Origin: Corvus cornix cornix
Taxonomy: Eukaryota; Chordata; Aves; Passeriformes; Corvidae
DNA: 64,000 nucleotides
Assembly (NCBI RefSeq): GCF_000738735.6
Contig: NC_046334.1
Coordinates: forward strand, 32,869,301 to 32,933,300
Direction: 5' to 3'
How positions within the stretch are numbered: position 1 is the first letter of the stretch; each line of letters opens with the position of its first letter. The position numbers were made by a program, and so were the translations under genes. The notes below the pieces were generated by a model, which did not search any database, was not told the origin of the DNA, and was given only the letters and a program-made list of their open reading frames with translations. Positions 62,216 to 64,000 of this stretch are shown one piece after another.

Positions 62216-64000
62216 TGCTCCTTAAAAAAAAAAGGGAAAGACAAAAATGAGTTTTGGTAGCATTTAAGCCTCACAGTGATCATCTTCAGTCTTGCTGCTT
62301 GTTTGCAGTCACCTCAGAATACAAAATGGGTCCTTAGGAAATGCTGTGAAATCACCTACAAAAACAAAGCTTCCCACACCTTTCCTTATGAAAAAGAATT
62401 TTATTTTCTATATGATTTCTCTTTGATCTTAAATTATAAGTGTTTTAAGTGCTAACTATTTTTTAATAGTGTTGAACTGCCCTCTGCAGCTGAATCACAG
62501 GTAAAACGTGTAGGAAAAATTTTATCTCGTGATTCATGACCTGGGTCTAAGGGTTCATGACATCAGGCTCACTCTTTTTAGGTCTCAAACTGTCTGAAAT
62601 AAGCCAATGGGAACTTTACGAGCAAAAGTTTTAGAATACTGAAGGGATATTTATAGAAAGATTGAAGTATTTTTGAAAAACTTGCGACTACTTGGCTTCT
62701 CCTTTTCAGGAATAAAAGGGAAACTTTTTGTTAGGAGATCAAAAAAGGTTTGGGTTTCACTATTTACCTTTTGATCCTGAGAGATCACACAGTTAAGAAA
62801 ACATTCAGAACAACTTACACAAACATGTTCATCTGCAAAAATAAGAACAACCTAGCTGGCAGCTTTCAAAACCAAATTCTTGTCCAAGAATGGAGTCACT
62901 TAACCTATTGGGGTTTGATTTATGCTATAGATAAAAGGTCAAGTGTCTCAAACTGAAGCAGTTTTTTTTTTTCTTCTGGCTCAACATAGATAGTATATTA
63001 GAATTATTAGAACTATTGTTCCTACTCACCTGGATTTAGTGCCACTCACACTATCATGTAAATTGTGATTCATTATTCTACATGCTGAATAAATACCAAA
63101 TAAATGCCAGCTCCCGTGAAAAAGATGATAAAATTTACAAGACAAGTAGTAAAAGTTGTCACAGGATTGATGGGCAAAATGGTTTAGCTTTTCTCAGACA
63201 CCTTGATCAGTACTAAGGACTAGTTAAGAAATCACACACATTCCTTCACGAAAAAAGAGCAAGGTTCAATAATATACATTTCAAACTAAACACTGCCTTA
63301 TTTGCCAGACATTAATGAGAGGTAATGAATGATGCACCCACAAAGCCAGAAAATTCCATTTTCTGCCCCTGAAAAAGCGCTTGTAGAACCGTAAGTGAAC
63401 TTAAAAAAAAATCCAAATCATACCTTGACTTTAAGATATTGGGTTATATCTTTAAAACAATAATCTCTAACTGTGCTGAATCAGTCAGCACAGTGTAAAG
63501 GAGTCAGGTAGCTTGGTAACAGTGGTGAAAGTAATCTTTAAAATTTCATCCATTTAATTCCTTGGGGAGAGAACTCTTAGTGAGCTAAGGTTGCTGCTAA
63601 AAATGATAGCACAGCACCTACAGTCGTTGTTCAATATAAAAACGTAATAAAAAAACTTCAGAATGATTAAAAACCATATAGAACTTCTGAAAAAATGATT
63701 GCTTTTCAGTTGTTGTGATGATTAATTAGATTTGCAGGTTACCACTGAATACCTGTTATTTAGAAGACCCCGGAAAAGATGATTCCTACAGCACTGTATT
63801 ACTGTGTACTTAGTTTAGGATAGGTTTCAATTCTTTTATCATTTCCTTGAAACACTGGCATTTCAGCAGAATGATAAAAATAAAAACCCCAAACAAACAA
63901 AAATCACACAACAATTCTCAGAGACTCTTTGAGAAAAAAGCTTGGGTTTGATTTATGAAGTTAATTTCCAAATCCAATAACTTATACACTTAAAAATTTG
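62216..64000. other. Unannotated AT-rich noncoding DNA
   Basis: No gene, repeat family or RNA gene is recognised up to the end of the window. Confidence 0.5.

Overview
This window looks like AT-rich noncoding DNA from a bird, either a gene desert or the inside of a very long intron. The evidence is the interspersed repeats. Five clear 3'-end fragments of CR1 LINEs are present, ending in the typical ATTCTATG-like tail, together with a few LTRs. There are no SINEs or DNA transposons I can recognise, and repeat density is low. I cannot name the species. The LTR types would fit a songbird, but that is inference. No host protein-coding exon, tRNA, rRNA or snRNA could be supported.

Layout: 1-12.49 kb is unannotated AT-rich sequence. 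A minus-strand CR1 tail lies at 12.5 kb. A solo ERV LTR of 456 bp with an 8-bp terminal inverted repeat lies at 16.2-16.7 kb. A plus-strand CR1 tail follows at 18.1-18.6 kb, a minus-strand LTR at about 19.5-19.95 kb and a short CR1 tail at 21.0 kb. From 21.1 to 35.8 kb I see only short tandem or palindromic features. A compact provirus sits at 35.85-38.09 kb. Beyond it are a GA-rich microsatellite (44.9 kb), small duplications and hairpins, CR1 tails at 53.9 and 58.2 kb, an AT-rich tract (56.3 kb), and an isolated fragment resembling the CR1 endonuclease domain at 62.1 kb.

The standout is the 2,240-bp minus-strand provirus at 35,848-38,087. It has paired LTRs of 294 and 293 bp, TG...CA ends and an exact 6-bp target duplication (CTCATA). 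It has no pol or env. Its internal 1.65 kb begins with what looks like the start of gag, which gives way to a very GC-rich segment and then a cold-shock domain of the Y-box (YBX1/YBX2/YBX3) family. The most economical reading is a retrovirus-like element that captured a cellular Y-box mRNA, as acutely transforming retroviruses captured proto-oncogenes. The copy here is broken: gag and Y-box lie in different frames, and a small deletion shifts the frame inside the cold-shock domain. The Y-box part is far more diverged from host Y-box proteins than the two LTRs are from each other. This suggests the capture is older than this insertion and that the element may belong to a YBX-carrying family.
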